DNA of 64,000 nt from Methanobacterium_D oryzae. Lineage in GTDB: Archaea > Methanobacteriota > Methanobacteria > Methanobacteriales > Methanobacteriaceae. The stretch is from NCBI RefSeq assembly GCF_050433505.1, contig NZ_JBNPXC010000001.1, positions 1,116,001-1,180,000 of the forward strand, in the 5' to 3' direction. Each line of letters starts with the position of its first letter. The stretch's first letter is position 1. The notes beneath the pieces are model-generated. The model saw nothing but the letters and a program-made list of their open reading frames with translations. It made no database searches and was not told where the DNA came from. Positions 8,716 to 18,137 of the stretch are shown piece after piece. The translations under genes were made by a program, and so were the position numbers.

Positions 8716-9243
8716 ATGAATCTTTGGAAAGAATTAAAAACAGGACCATCAGTTCCAGAAGTAGTATATGCAGTAATAGAAATACCAAAAGGATCAAGAA
8801 ACAAGTACGAATATGATAAGGATATGGAAGCATTTGCACTGGATAGAGTACTTTACTCTCCTTTTCATTACCCTGCAGAGTATGGGATAATTCCTAAAAC
8901 TTTATGGGATGATGGGGATCCTATGGACATTATAGTCTTAATGGAACAACCTACATTCCCAGGATGTGTTATTGAAGCGCGTCCTATTGGAATTATGAGA
9001 ATGATCGATGGTGAAGACTGCGATGATAAAATATTAAGTGTACCTGTAAATGATCCAAATTATAATGATGTTAAAAGTATTGATGATGTACCAAGAGCAT
9101 TATTAGATGAAATTGGGCATTTTTTCAAGGAATACAAAACATTAGAAGGGAAAACAACTAAAGTTTTAGGATGGGAAGGTCCAGAAGCAGCAGTTAAAGC
9201 ATTATATCATTCAATAGGTCTCTATAAAAGGAAATTTTATTAA
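8716..9243 (+). CDS. ppa: Inorganic pyrophosphatase, family I
   Basis: Hydrolyses pyrophosphate and so pulls biosynthetic reactions forward; soluble, Mg-dependent and classically inhibited by fluoride. Family I motifs are clear: EIPKGSRNKYEYD, the aspartate cluster DDGDPMDIIVLM, and KDYKTLEGK-like FKEYKTLEGK. The length of 175 residues is standard. AAGGAGG ends 10 bases before the ATG at 8716, whereas the in-frame ATG at 8707 lies too close to it. It is separated from eno by 25 bases and is probably the last gene of the operon. Confidence 0.94.
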   Translation: MNLWKELKTGPSVPEVVYAVIEIPKGSRNKYEYDKDMEAFALDRVLYSPFHYPAEYGIIPKTLWDDGDPMDIIVLMEQPTFPGCVIEARPIGIMRMIDGEDCDDKILSVPVNDPNYNDVKSIDDVPRALLDEIGHFFKEYKTLEGKTTKVLGWEGPEAAVKALYHSIGLYKRKFY

Positions 9244-9913
9244 ATTTTTTAAATCTTTTCCTTTTAAATTTTTTATTCTAAACAAGTTCTATAATGAGCA
9301 AATTCTTATGAATTCAATTGATTTTTATTTCGTTAAACGATTCTATAACGAAGTTCATTAAAATTTACAAAAATCCAGCAAAAAATATGCATGTTTCATA
9401 AATAAATATTACAAAAACTATTCTATCAAAAATAGAACTCTAAAAAATAAAATTAAGAGAAATGATCAAATTTAAACAGAAACATGTACCCTAATTAATC
9501 TATTTATACTTAATTTTACAAATTATTGAAAAATTAATATTCATCTTGGCATCCCTCAATTAAAAAAAATGACTTCAAAAGTCAAATTTAAAAATAAAAA
9601 GTTTATTTTATGACTTATTACACACAAATATATCTATAACACTTAGTAAAAATCTATTTTTCTAATATAGTACTATATAAACAAATGAAGGTTATTGGTT
9701 CTCATCTGGAAGAAATGAACGTTTAACGAAGTATATATTAATTCTAAATTTTTTAAATTATTTCAATTTTTGATATTAAAACTAATTTCAATGCAAACAT
9801 AAATAATGAAAATTTTTTCTATAGTTATAAACATATTAATAATCAAATAATAATTAATAAAAACCGAGTTGTTAATTTAAGCTTTAATTTCATGCAAATG
9901 TGGAAGTTTGTTT
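9244..9913. other. AT-rich intergenic region before the sensor kinase
   Basis: No coding frame or RNA gene is visible. The 11-mer CGTTTAACGAA occurs once near 9721-9731 and in inverted orientation near 9334-9344, about 390 bases apart, which could be a regulatory pair but may be chance. Several TATA-like stretches near 9850 could serve the kinase gene. Confidence 0.4.
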
Positions 9914-12900
9914 ATGAAAAAACAAGAAAAAAGGAGTAATGAATTTATTCCACCCATATGTTTAATAACAGAAAGTTATTGTGATATATTTGAAAATATG
10001 CATGAAGGAGTGTCTATATACAAAATAATAAGAGACAATACTGGGAAAATTGTTGATCTTCAAATAAATTACTTTAATTCTAAATCTGTACTAAATGAAG
10101 TTATTTCCCTCAAAGAAGCTATTGGTAAATCATTCAATGAAATTTATGGTGAAGATATTGCAGCCCCATATATACAGATGGCCAATGAGGTAGTAAAAAC
10201 TGGTGAAGGAAAAACTCTTGAATTAGTTTTTGAACCAGTAAATAAATATTTATTAGTAACAGGATTTTCAACACACGATGATTTATATGTAATAGTAGGA
10301 ATGGACATTACAGAAAGAAAAAAATTTGAAAACGCTCTTAAAGAATCAGAAAATAAATATCGAGCTATTTTTGAAAACACTGGAATTGCTTTTATAATAA
10401 TGGAAGAAGATATGACAATTTCTTTAATGAATTCAGAAGCTGAAAAACTCATGGGTTATTCAAAAGAAGAAGTAGAAGGAAAGATAAAATGGACAAGTGT
10501 TATATCCACGGATTATTTAGAGACAATGAAAGAATATCACAAAAAAAGGAGGATTACTCCTGGCAGTGTCCCTACCACATATGAGTTTCAAGCTATTACT
10601 AAAGGAGAAAATAAAATAGATCTTCTTACAACTGTTTCTGTTATTCCTGGAACTAAAAGAAGTATAGCATCTTTTTTAGATATTACTGAACGTAAAAATT
10701 ATGAACTAGCTTTAAAAGAAAGAGAAGAAGAATTTAGGACTCTTGTTGAAAACTCTCCAAATGCTATAACTCGATTTGATAAAAAGTTACGGCATACATT
10801 TATAAATCCGGCAGGAGCACAGATGACTGGATTAAAAGAAGAAGATTATATTGGAAAAACTCATGCAGAACTGGGAATGCCTAAAGAATTAGTAGAAAAG
10901 GTAGATAATATTTTAATAAGGATATTTGAAACTGGAAGTCCAGAAGAACTGGAATTTGAAATGCCCTCATCTCAAGGAACTAAGTTTTATTATTCATATA
11001 ATATTCCTGAATTTGACGAGCAAGGAAATGTAAAATCAGTCTTAGCAATAGCACATGACATAACAAAACGTAAAAAAGCAGAAAAAGAATTGAAAGAAAG
11101 TGAATGGAAGTTCAGAACAACTATAGAAGAATCATATGATGGAATTATGATAATTGATGAAAAGAGGACAATCATTGACTGGAATAATGCTATGGAAGAA
11201 ATTACAGGGATTAGAAAGGAGGATATGTTAGGATCATTTCTTTGGGATTTTATGTATAGAGTTTTAACTGAAGAAAATAGAACTCCTGAGATGTATAATA
11301 GACTTAAATCAATTTTAATTAATAGTTTGGGAGATGAAAGAGAATTTCATCCAAGTCGTAGAGTAGAACAGGAAATTCAGCGTCCTGATGGAGAGCATAG
11401 ATTTATTGAAAGCACTATTTATCCCATAAAAACTGAAAAAGGAACAATGTATGGGAGTATAACGCGGGATATTACTAAGACTAAAATATTAGACCAAGAA
11501 TTAAGAAAGGCAAGAGATAATCTGGAAAAACAGGTTCAAGAGAGGACAAATGAACTTGAAAATGCTTATAAATCATTACAGCTGAGTGAACAAAAGTTTC
11601 GTGAGTTGTTTAATAAAGCAAATGATATGATAACTCTTACAGAATTAGAAGAAAGTGGATTACCCGGTAAGTTTATTGAAGTAAATGACGTTGCATCAGA
11701 TAGATTAGGTTATAGTAGAGAAGAACTCTTAAATATGACTCCTAGGGATATAATAGCTCCTGAAAAATTATTAGAAGTTCCAAAGATTGCAGCAGGACTC
11801 CAGTTGGATAAAAAGGCTACATTTGAAACAATTCATTTAACTAAGGATGGAAGAAGGATACCTGTAGAAGTTAACAATCATATTTTTAAATTTGGGGAAA
11901 GAAATGTCATTCTTGCAATCGTTCGTGATATTAGTGAACGAAAAAAAGCAGAATCTGCCTTAAGAGAAAGTGAAGAGAAATATCGACAATTTTTTGAGGC
12001 ATCACCAAATTTTACAGTACAAGTAGGAATGGATGGAATGATTCTTGATGCAAATAGGGCTGCTCAAGAGAATCTTGATAAATCAAAAGAGGAATTAATT
12101 GGAACACATTTTGCAGAATTGGACTTATTATTTGAAGAAGATGTATCTATACATGTGGGAAATTTTTTACGTTTACTGCGAGGGGAACATGTAGAACATT
12201 ATGAAACAAGAATTAAAGGTAAGAACGGTGAAGTTCGTTGGGGAGATACGTATCCAATACTTTTAAGGAAAAATAACGAGCCAGATGCAATTTTAGTTAT
12301 TTCACATGATATAACTGATCGAAAACGGGCAGAAGAGAGATTAAAGGATACTATCAACGAATTAGAACGTTCTAATTATGAACTTCAACAATTTGCTTAT
12401 ATAACATCCCATGACCTTCAAGAGCCATTAAGAACTATTGCAAGTTATGCAGGACTTTTAAAACGTCGATATGAAGGACAATTAGATAAGGATGCAGATG
12501 ATTTTATTGAGTTTATGGTTAGTGGAGCAAGTAGAATGAAAGAAATGATCCAGGGCTTACTGGATTATTCGCGTGTAGGAACTAAAGGAGAAAAATTCAC
12601 AATCTTCAATGCTCAAAAAAGTCTTGATTTTGCATTAACTAATTTAAAGTTATCTATTGAAGAAAATGATGCTGAAATAACTTATGATGAACTTCCAGAT
12701 ATTTTTGCAGATGAAGATCAAATTACGCGGGTGTTTCAAAATTTGATTGGCAATGCCATTAAATTTAGAAAAGAAGATGAAACTCCTAAAATCCATGTTT
12801 CGGCTCAAAAAGAAGATAATGAATACTTTTTTTCTGTATCTGATAACAGCATTGGAATGGAACAAGAATATGGTGATAAAATATTTGAAATTTTTAAAAG

Positions 12901-13048
12901 ATTACATGCAATTGGGGAATATGAAGGTACGGGAATTGGATTAGCAATCGTTAAAAGGATAATTGAACGTCATGGAGGGCGTATTTGGGTTGAGTCAGAA
13001 TTAGGAAAAGGTTCTACCTTTTATTTTACACTACCTCTTATTAAGTAA
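9914..13048 (+). CDS. Multi-PAS sensor histidine kinase
   Basis: Predicted cytosolic signal-transducing kinase of 1044 residues with no membrane span. About six PAS/PAC modules run from residue 20 to 810, with the typical DITERKKAE linkers at their ends; a short coiled coil follows the fourth. Then come the phosphoacceptor H-box SHDLQEPLRTIASY (about 840), the N-box NLIGNAIKFRKE and the G2 box GTGIGLAIVKRIIERHGG. The G1 box reads DNSIGM where DNGIGI is usual. GGAAG precedes the ATG at 9914; an in-frame TTG lies two codons upstream. No response regulator is adjacent, so it is an orphan whose signal is unknown, as is common in methanogens. Confidence 0.9.
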   Translation: MKKQEKRSNEFIPPICLITESYCDIFENMHEGVSIYKIIRDNTGKIVDLQINYFNSKSVLNEVISLKEAIGKSFNEIYGEDIAAPYIQMANEVVKTGEGKTLELVFEPVNKYLLVTGFSTHDDLYVIVGMDITERKKFENALKESENKYRAIFENTGIAFIIMEEDMTISLMNSEAEKLMGYSKEEVEGKIKWTSVISTDYLETMKEYHKKRRITPGSVPTTYEFQAITKGENKIDLLTTVSVIPGTKRSIASFLDITERKNYELALKEREEEFRTLVENSPNAITRFDKKLRHTFINPAGAQMTGLKEEDYIGKTHAELGMPKELVEKVDNILIRIFETGSPEELEFEMPSSQGTKFYYSYNIPEFDEQGNVKSVLAIAHDITKRKKAEKELKESEWKFRTTIEESYDGIMIIDEKRTIIDWNNAMEEITGIRKEDMLGSFLWDFMYRVLTEENRTPEMYNRLKSILINSLGDEREFHPSRRVEQEIQRPDGEHRFIESTIYPIKTEKGTMYGSITRDITKTKILDQELRKARDNLEKQVQERTNELENAYKSLQLSEQKFRELFNKANDMITLTELEESGLPGKFIEVNDVASDRLGYSREELLNMTPRDIIAPEKLLEVPKIAAGLQLDKKATFETIHLTKDGRRIPVEVNNHIFKFGERNVILAIVRDISERKKAESALRESEEKYRQFFEASPNFTVQVGMDGMILDANRAAQENLDKSKEELIGTHFAELDLLFEEDVSIHVGNFLRLLRGEHVEHYETRIKGKNGEVRWGDTYPILLRKNNEPDAILVISHDITDRKRAEERLKDTINELERSNYELQQFAYITSHDLQEPLRTIASYAGLLKRRYEGQLDKDADDFIEFMVSGASRMKEMIQGLLDYSRVGTKGEKFTIFNAQKSLDFALTNLKLSIEENDAEITYDELPDIFADEDQITRVFQNLIGNAIKFRKEDETPKIHVSAQKEDNEYFFSVSDNSIGMEQEYGDKIFEIFKRLHAIGEYEGTGIGLAIVKRIIERHGGRIWVESELGKGSTFYFTLPLIK

Positions 13049-13137
13049 AATTAACAAAATTAGTTTGTATCCAAAAATTAAATTTTGATTTTTTCTAAAA
13101 TAGTTGAGAATTAATATTTTTATGGAAAAAATAAGTT

Positions 13138-13584
13138 TTAGGGTGCTCCTCCTGCACCTCCAACATTTTCACCTGTTTCTGGGTCTATGTGGATTTCACC
13201 CACTTGTTTACCGTCTGATATGACTGGAACTACATCAGTACTTTTTCCACCTATTTTAACTCTTTTTGGTTCGCCTGCAACTGCATTGGGTTCTTCAATA
13301 TATTTACTTGCAATTGATCTTGAATCATAATTGTCTTTAGAACCAGTTTCTTGTGCAGTACTTGTAGTTTGGTTATTAGAATTTTCTTTATCTTGTAAAT
13401 TGTTAGATTGTCCTTGATATGTAGTATTATTATGGTTCTCAGTGTTATAATTAGCCTGATTTTGTGGATCTAAAGAATTATTATTTAAAGTAAGTTGCTG
13501 ATTATCCTCTCTAATTTGATAAGCAGCTACTGCAATAACTGTAATTAATATAATACTGGTTAAAACTAGTGCTTTTCCTTTAAT
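13138..13584 (-). CDS. Secreted or membrane-anchored protein with N/Q-rich linker and PepSY-like tail, apparent ATT start
   Basis: A 148-residue frame on the minus strand has an N-terminal hydrophobic anchor (KALVLTSIILITVIAVAAY), then about 60 residues rich in Asn, Gln, Thr and Ser. A conserved-looking C-terminus ends VGEIHIDPETGENVGGAGG, reminiscent of PepSY-type domains. There is no ATG, GTG or TTG at the front. GAGGTGG lies 4 bases before an ATT followed by AAAGGAAAAGC, so the product would begin MKGKALV, a normal signal-peptide start. The next canonical start lies near the C-terminus. Either ATT is used or the start codon has been lost. Function unknown; an extracytoplasmic location is likely. 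Confidence 0.6.
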   Translation of the reverse strand: MKGKALVLTSIILITVIAVAAYQIREDNQQLTLNNNSLDPQNQANYNTENHNNTTYQGQSNNLQDKENSNNQTTSTAQETGSKDNYDSRSIASKYIEEPNAVAGEPKRVKIGGKSTDVVPVISDGKQVGEIHIDPETGENVGGAGGAP

Positions 13585-13947
13585 TATACCACCTCTTCAT
13601 ATAACTTTAAACATTATTATGTTCATCATAACTAATAACTATAACGTTTAATGCATTTTAGATATAATATTTAAACTACTTTTGAGAATAAGTATCAAAA
13701 TTCTACAATCTAAATTAAAGTAAATTAATGCATTGTAACTTAATTGTAAGAATAATAATAAAATTATTTCAAAATGTGTATTTATCACACATGAATTATT
13801 ATTGAATTTAAATAATAAATCTCTAAATTAATTCAATTTAGTTATTTTTAATAATTTGTTTAAAAAAGAATAAATGAAGGAGTATTTGTAGGTTTAGATA
13901 AGTAAATACGCGAATTTTTAAATTTTAACTGAAAAAAGATTCTTTAA
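13585..13947. other. AT-rich intergenic region, nothing recognised
   Basis: It lies between two minus-strand genes. I see no open frame or strong structure. The left end presumably carries the promoter of the secreted protein, and the right end the transcript end of the SWIM protein gene. Confidence 0.4.
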
Positions 13948-14205
13948 TTAACTTTTACTTTTCATATCCATTACTTTAAAAAGAACAGCCCATATATGTT
14001 TACAGATAAAACTACCAACTTCTTTGTCTCCACGATACTGGTAGTCATCGCAATCACAAAGCCAGACATTTTCATTCATACTAACTTGATAATTTCCTTT
14101 TTTAGAACTTTCTACATTAAAGATCATTAAATCATCATCAAATAACTCAATTTTAACATGTCCTTTTTTGTATAGTTTAAATCCTTCATGCATTCTATTT
14201 GCCAT
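13948..14205 (-). CDS. SWIM zinc-finger protein
   Basis: Small 85-residue protein with a C-terminal SWIM motif: WLCDCDDY gives the CxC pair, followed by FICKHIWAVLFKV supplying the CxH pair. SWIM domains bind nucleic acid or protein and often accompany helicases and recombination factors. GAGGAT precedes the ATG. It lies 72 bases downstream of the large DEAD/DEAH helicase gene on the same strand, so the two may act together. No other domain is present. Confidence 0.8.
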   Translation of the reverse strand: MANRMHEGFKLYKKGHVKIELFDDDLMIFNVESSKKGNYQVSMNENVWLCDCDDYQYRGDKEVGSFICKHIWAVLFKVMDMKSKS

Positions 14206-14277
14206 AAAAAATCCTCAACTATCTTTTACTTAGTAATATGAAATAAATTTTAAAATTTTGAATTATTTAAATCTCAA

Positions 14278-16554
14278 TTATCTCTCTATTTCCATTAAAT
14301 CTAATATTTGTCCAAGTATAAAAAGAGTACCTTCTTTATCAAGCGGTTTATTATCATTTCCACATTTTGGAGAATATATACATGCAGGACATCCTTCTTC
14401 ACACGTACAATCTCTAACAAGCTCGTAAGTCATCTTTGCAGTTTCTTCAATTAAGTCATATGCTTTCTCAGTTAATCCAATTCCACCTTCAAATCCATCA
14501 TAAATAAATATTGTTGCCATTTTAGTATCTTCATGATTAGGAGTAGAAACTCCGCCTATATCAAATCTATCACACATAACATGGAATGGGATAATTGAGA
14601 TCATGGCATGTTCAAGCCCATGAATACCACCTTCAAATACTTCATTTCTATCTATGGCACATTTAAGTCCTTCTTTAATGTTTTCAGGTAAATTGATCCA
14701 CATTCCTTTTGTTTTAAACTGGATTGGGGGTAATTTAAGATTTCTAACACTTACAACTTGGCTTTTTTCAATTATTTTATATTTTGGATAATATTCGCTA
14801 ACTTTGAGTTCTCCAAATGATATCTTCAAATTACCTATTTTTCGTTGATTAATCTCTTTGAGTATTTTTATATCAATATCTTTTTGTACACTGGTATGAC
14901 TATTTACATCTTTCTTAACTACTTTTATGGTGTTTTTAGCCAAATTAAAGTCATGTACGATATAAGTTTCACCTTTGTTAATTAATACAGCTCCTTGATG
15001 TGCTTCAGTATATGCCTGTCTTTTATCCATAGTTTCAAGAACATTTCCCTTATGATACACTTTAAATATTTCTGATGAGATATTGCCAAGGCTAACTTCA
15101 AATGGAGGGTACTTTGTGCCAGAATAAGTATATCCTTCTTGTGATTTTTCTATTAATCTCTTTGAAGCTAATGATTTAATATGAGTATCGACGTCGCATT
15201 CAAAGTCAATTTTAATCATATTTGGTTTTACAGGCATCTCCTTTGCAGCACACATTAGATGTCCTTCAATAATATGCTGATTTGAAAGATCAATTATTGC
15301 ATGTTCATGTGGTTTATCAAAAAATAATTGAGGATGCTTCATGAAATATTGATCAAGGGGATTTTGAAATGCAACAAAAGCCACTATGGAATCATCTGTT
15401 CCCCTGCCAGCTCTGCCTGCCTGTTGCCATGTGGACATTATAGTTCCAGGATAACCTGAAATGACAACAGCATCCAGTGAACCGATATCTATACCCAATT
15501 CAAGAGCATTTGTAGCAGTTACACCTCTTAAATTACCATTTTTAAGCATGTTTTCTATTTCACGTCTGTCACTAGCAAGATAACCTGCCCTATAAGCAGA
15601 AATTTTTTCTGCCAGTTGTTGATCTATTTCTGTTATTTCTTGTTTTGCACGTCTTGCAATTAATTCAGCCATTTTTCTCGAAGTTGTAAAACATAATGTC
15701 TGTAAATTATTTAGTACGAATAATTGAAACAAATTTTGAGATTCTACATGAGTTGTGGTTTTTCCAACACCATCAAAATAAGGATTATAACAAATAAAAT
15801 ACTTTTTTCCTTTAGGAGAACCATCATCAGATATTAATTTAAATTTTAGTCCAGTTAATTTTTCACTAAATTCAATAGGATTTGCAATAGTTGCAGTAGA
15901 CAAAATGAACCTTGGATCTGAGCCATAGTAATTACAAATCCTTAAAAAACGTCTAATTAAAAAAGCAATATTAGAACCAAAAACACCCCGATATTGGTGT
16001 GCTTCGTCTATTACTATAAATTTCAAGTCACTTAAAAAATTTTCCCATTGATGATGCCAAGGTAAAACATTATGTAGTTCATAGGGGTTGGTTATAATTA
16101 TCCTTGAGTTCTTTCTTATTTGCCTTTTTTTATCTTTTGTGGTATCACCATCATATACAGCAGGATTTAAATTCATTCCACAGTATTTTTCAAGCTCTTT
16201 CATTGATTTAAGTTGATCGTTTGCAAGAGCTTTTGCAGGATAAATGTAGAGTGCTGTAGCATCTTTATTTTGGATTAATTTCTCAAAAATTGGTATATTA
16301 AAAGCAAGCGTTTTACCAGATGCAGTAGGAGTTGTGATTATAATATTTTCTCCAGCCCTTAGAAGATCTATAGCTTCGCACTGGTGTTTATAGAGTTTAA
16401 TATTATTTTTCGATAAATAATTCTGTATATACTGTGGTAGAGTTGCTCTAGTATTTCCATAGGTTGCAGGCTGTGATTTTAAGACGTTTATGTGCTCTAA
16501 TCTATTTTTATACCATTTTCCAGATTTCAATGTATTTAAAGTATTTTTTATCAT
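14278..16554 (-). CDS. DEAD/DEAH-box helicase with C-terminal DUF1998 cysteine cluster (MrfA-like)
   Basis: Superfamily 2 helicase of 758 residues. The N-terminal part has Walker A TTPTASGKTLAFN, Walker B IDEAHQYRG, and STATIANP as motif III. The second RecA domain shows TNALELGIDIG and GYPGTIMSTWQQAGRAGRG. The C-terminal third is the DUF1998 type with four cysteines in CTCEEGCPACIYSPKCG, the metal-binding module of MrfA-family DNA-repair helicases (mitomycin repair in Bacillus). A matching MrfB nuclease is not adjacent; a SWIM protein lies downstream and exonuclease III a little upstream. AAAGGAATC precedes the ATG. A DNA-repair role is inferred from the family. Confidence 0.88.
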   Translation of the reverse strand: MIKNTLNTLKSGKWYKNRLEHINVLKSQPATYGNTRATLPQYIQNYLSKNNIKLYKHQCEAIDLLRAGENIIITTPTASGKTLAFNIPIFEKLIQNKDATALYIYPAKALANDQLKSMKELEKYCGMNLNPAVYDGDTTKDKKRQIRKNSRIIITNPYELHNVLPWHHQWENFLSDLKFIVIDEAHQYRGVFGSNIAFLIRRFLRICNYYGSDPRFILSTATIANPIEFSEKLTGLKFKLISDDGSPKGKKYFICYNPYFDGVGKTTTHVESQNLFQLFVLNNLQTLCFTTSRKMAELIARRAKQEITEIDQQLAEKISAYRAGYLASDRREIENMLKNGNLRGVTATNALELGIDIGSLDAVVISGYPGTIMSTWQQAGRAGRGTDDSIVAFVAFQNPLDQYFMKHPQLFFDKPHEHAIIDLSNQHIIEGHLMCAAKEMPVKPNMIKIDFECDVDTHIKSLASKRLIEKSQEGYTYSGTKYPPFEVSLGNISSEIFKVYHKGNVLETMDKRQAYTEAHQGAVLINKGETYIVHDFNLAKNTIKVVKKDVNSHTSVQKDIDIKILKEINQRKIGNLKISFGELKVSEYYPKYKIIEKSQVVSVRNLKLPPIQFKTKGMWINLPENIKEGLKCAIDRNEVFEGGIHGLEHAMISIIPFHVMCDRFDIGGVSTPNHEDTKMATIFIYDGFEGGIGLTEKAYDLIEETAKMTYELVRDCTCEEGCPACIYSPKCGNDNKPLDKEGTLFILGQILDLMEIER

Positions 16555-16824
16555 TAATGATTCCTTTAGTTATATTATTTTGAAAAGAACTAATTAATTA
16601 GATTTATAGCTCATTTTAATATATAGAATGAATTATAAATTTTATTTTTTTTATCTGATAGCTTAATTTTTAAGCTTCTTTCATCTTATTACATTAAAAC
16701 TAGAATTTATACTTTTTTAAAGTACTATTGCTCATAAGTTAGTTAATACATAAAACAAAATAATTATAGTGTATTTTAAGAATTTTGGCTTTTATTAATA
16801 AATATAATAAATTTTAAAGAAAAT

Positions 16825-17019
16825 TTATTTGTTATTTATCAATGCCATCTTGCTTGTGACAATTGTTTTTGCTCTTAAAAGAACGCTATCTGCATAACCT
16901 CTATTTTTAATTTCAAATTCTATTTTTTGGAGTAATAGTTCTAAATTAACAGGCTTGCATTTATATGCTTCATCTAAAAAATTGTTTGATATATCCCTAT
17001 CAATAATATCACTTAGCAA
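16825..17019 (-). CDS. Small conserved protein, paralogue of the gene at 55.7 kb
   Basis: Protein of 64 residues with a TTG start behind GGAGGTATACTA. It is mostly charged alpha-helix. It shares the pattern FLDEAYKCK, LLQKIE, RAK and TSKM with the 70-residue protein at 55674-55886 (FLDKAYNCK, LLEKIE, RAK, TTKM). Two diverged copies keeping the same positions argue that both are real. I do not recognise a family; a small regulatory or adaptor protein is possible. Confidence 0.6.
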   Translation of the reverse strand: MLSDIIDRDISNNFLDEAYKCKPVNLELLLQKIEFEIKNRGYADSVLLRAKTIVTSKMALINNK

Positions 17020-17146
17020 TAGTATACCTCCAATTATCTCTGAGGTATATTAATATAGTACTAATTAATATTTAGATTTTATCATTCTACGTAGAAAATA
17101 TTGGAATTGATATTATTTTACTTTATATTACATTCTAAAGTGTTTA

Positions 17147-17917
17147 TTATAGTTTAATATCAATTCCAATAGGGCAATGATCTGAGCCTACTACATCTTT
17201 AAGTATATTAGAAGATTCTATTTTATCCTTAAATTCCTCATTTACAAAGAAATAATCAAGCCTCCAGCCCACATTTCTTTCCCTTGCACGAGTTCTATAA
17301 CTCCACCAAGTATACTGGTGGGGTTCATTATTAAACATACGGAATGTGTCAATATATCCATGACTTAAGAACTTATCTATCCAAGCACGTTCTTCAGGCA
17401 AGAAACCTGAAATTTTCTCATTTGCTTTGGGGCGTGCAAGGTCTATCTCTTTATGTGCAGTATTTAAATCTCCACAAATTACAACATTTTTGCCTTCATT
17501 TTTTAAATTATTAGCATAATCAAGAAGTGCATCATAAAATTCTAACTTATAAAGAAGTCTTTCAGCTGACATTTTTCCATTAGGGAAGTATATATTAAGA
17601 AGAATAAAATCTCCGAAATCCAGTACCAGTGTTCTACCTTCATCATCAAATTTTTTGATTCCAAATCCATAATCTACCTTTTCTGGCTTAATTTTAGTGT
17701 ATACGCATACACCACTGTAACCTTTCTTTTCGGCAGAGCAAAAATAAGTATGATATCCTTCAACATGCCTTAGAGTCTTGGGTAATTGATCTTCTGTGGC
17801 TTTAGTTTCTTGAACACACAATATATCTGGATTTTCTTTTAAAACCCATTTAAGAAATCCTTTTTTGTGTATAGCTCTCAAGCCATTTACATTCCATGAT
17901 ATGATTTTGATGGTCAT
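17147..17917 (-). CDS. xth: Exodeoxyribonuclease III / AP endonuclease
   Basis: Mg-dependent endonuclease/exonuclease/phosphatase-fold enzyme for base-excision repair, 256 residues. Motifs in order are ISWNVNGLRA with the metal Asn, LCVQETKA with the catalytic Glu, YSGVCVYTK, VICGDLNTAHKEIDL, WWSYR, RLDYFFV and the closing GSDHCPI. I start at the ATG at 17917, preceded by GAGATGA and giving MTIKIISWN as in homologues; an upstream ATG at 17941 has no ribosome-binding site. It is close to the MrfA-like helicase, in keeping with a small DNA-repair neighbourhood. Confidence 0.93.
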   Translation of the reverse strand: MTIKIISWNVNGLRAIHKKGFLKWVLKENPDILCVQETKATEDQLPKTLRHVEGYHTYFCSAEKKGYSGVCVYTKIKPEKVDYGFGIKKFDDEGRTLVLDFGDFILLNIYFPNGKMSAERLLYKLEFYDALLDYANNLKNEGKNVVICGDLNTAHKEIDLARPKANEKISGFLPEERAWIDKFLSHGYIDTFRMFNNEPHQYTWWSYRTRARERNVGWRLDYFFVNEEFKDKIESSNILKDVVGSDHCPIGIDIKL

Positions 17918-18137
17918 TTTTTCATCTCGTTTTTTATTCATTAAACTATATGGTGGATAATCTGGATTTAATTGTTTTGTGTTTTCTATTTTAAGTAGAA
18001 AAATAATAAATATATCTCATTTAATATTATTACTAAAACTAAAATAGTTAATAAAAGTTATAAGTTATAACAAATTTAATAAGTGATAAATGTATCAGTT
18101 ATGGTAATCATAAAAAAATAAGTGGAGAGAATATTAA

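Noticed and set aside
9330..9735. Inverted CGTTTAACGAA pair as a mobile-element boundary
   Set aside because: The repeats are only 11 bases, nothing encoded lies between them and no target duplication is visible.
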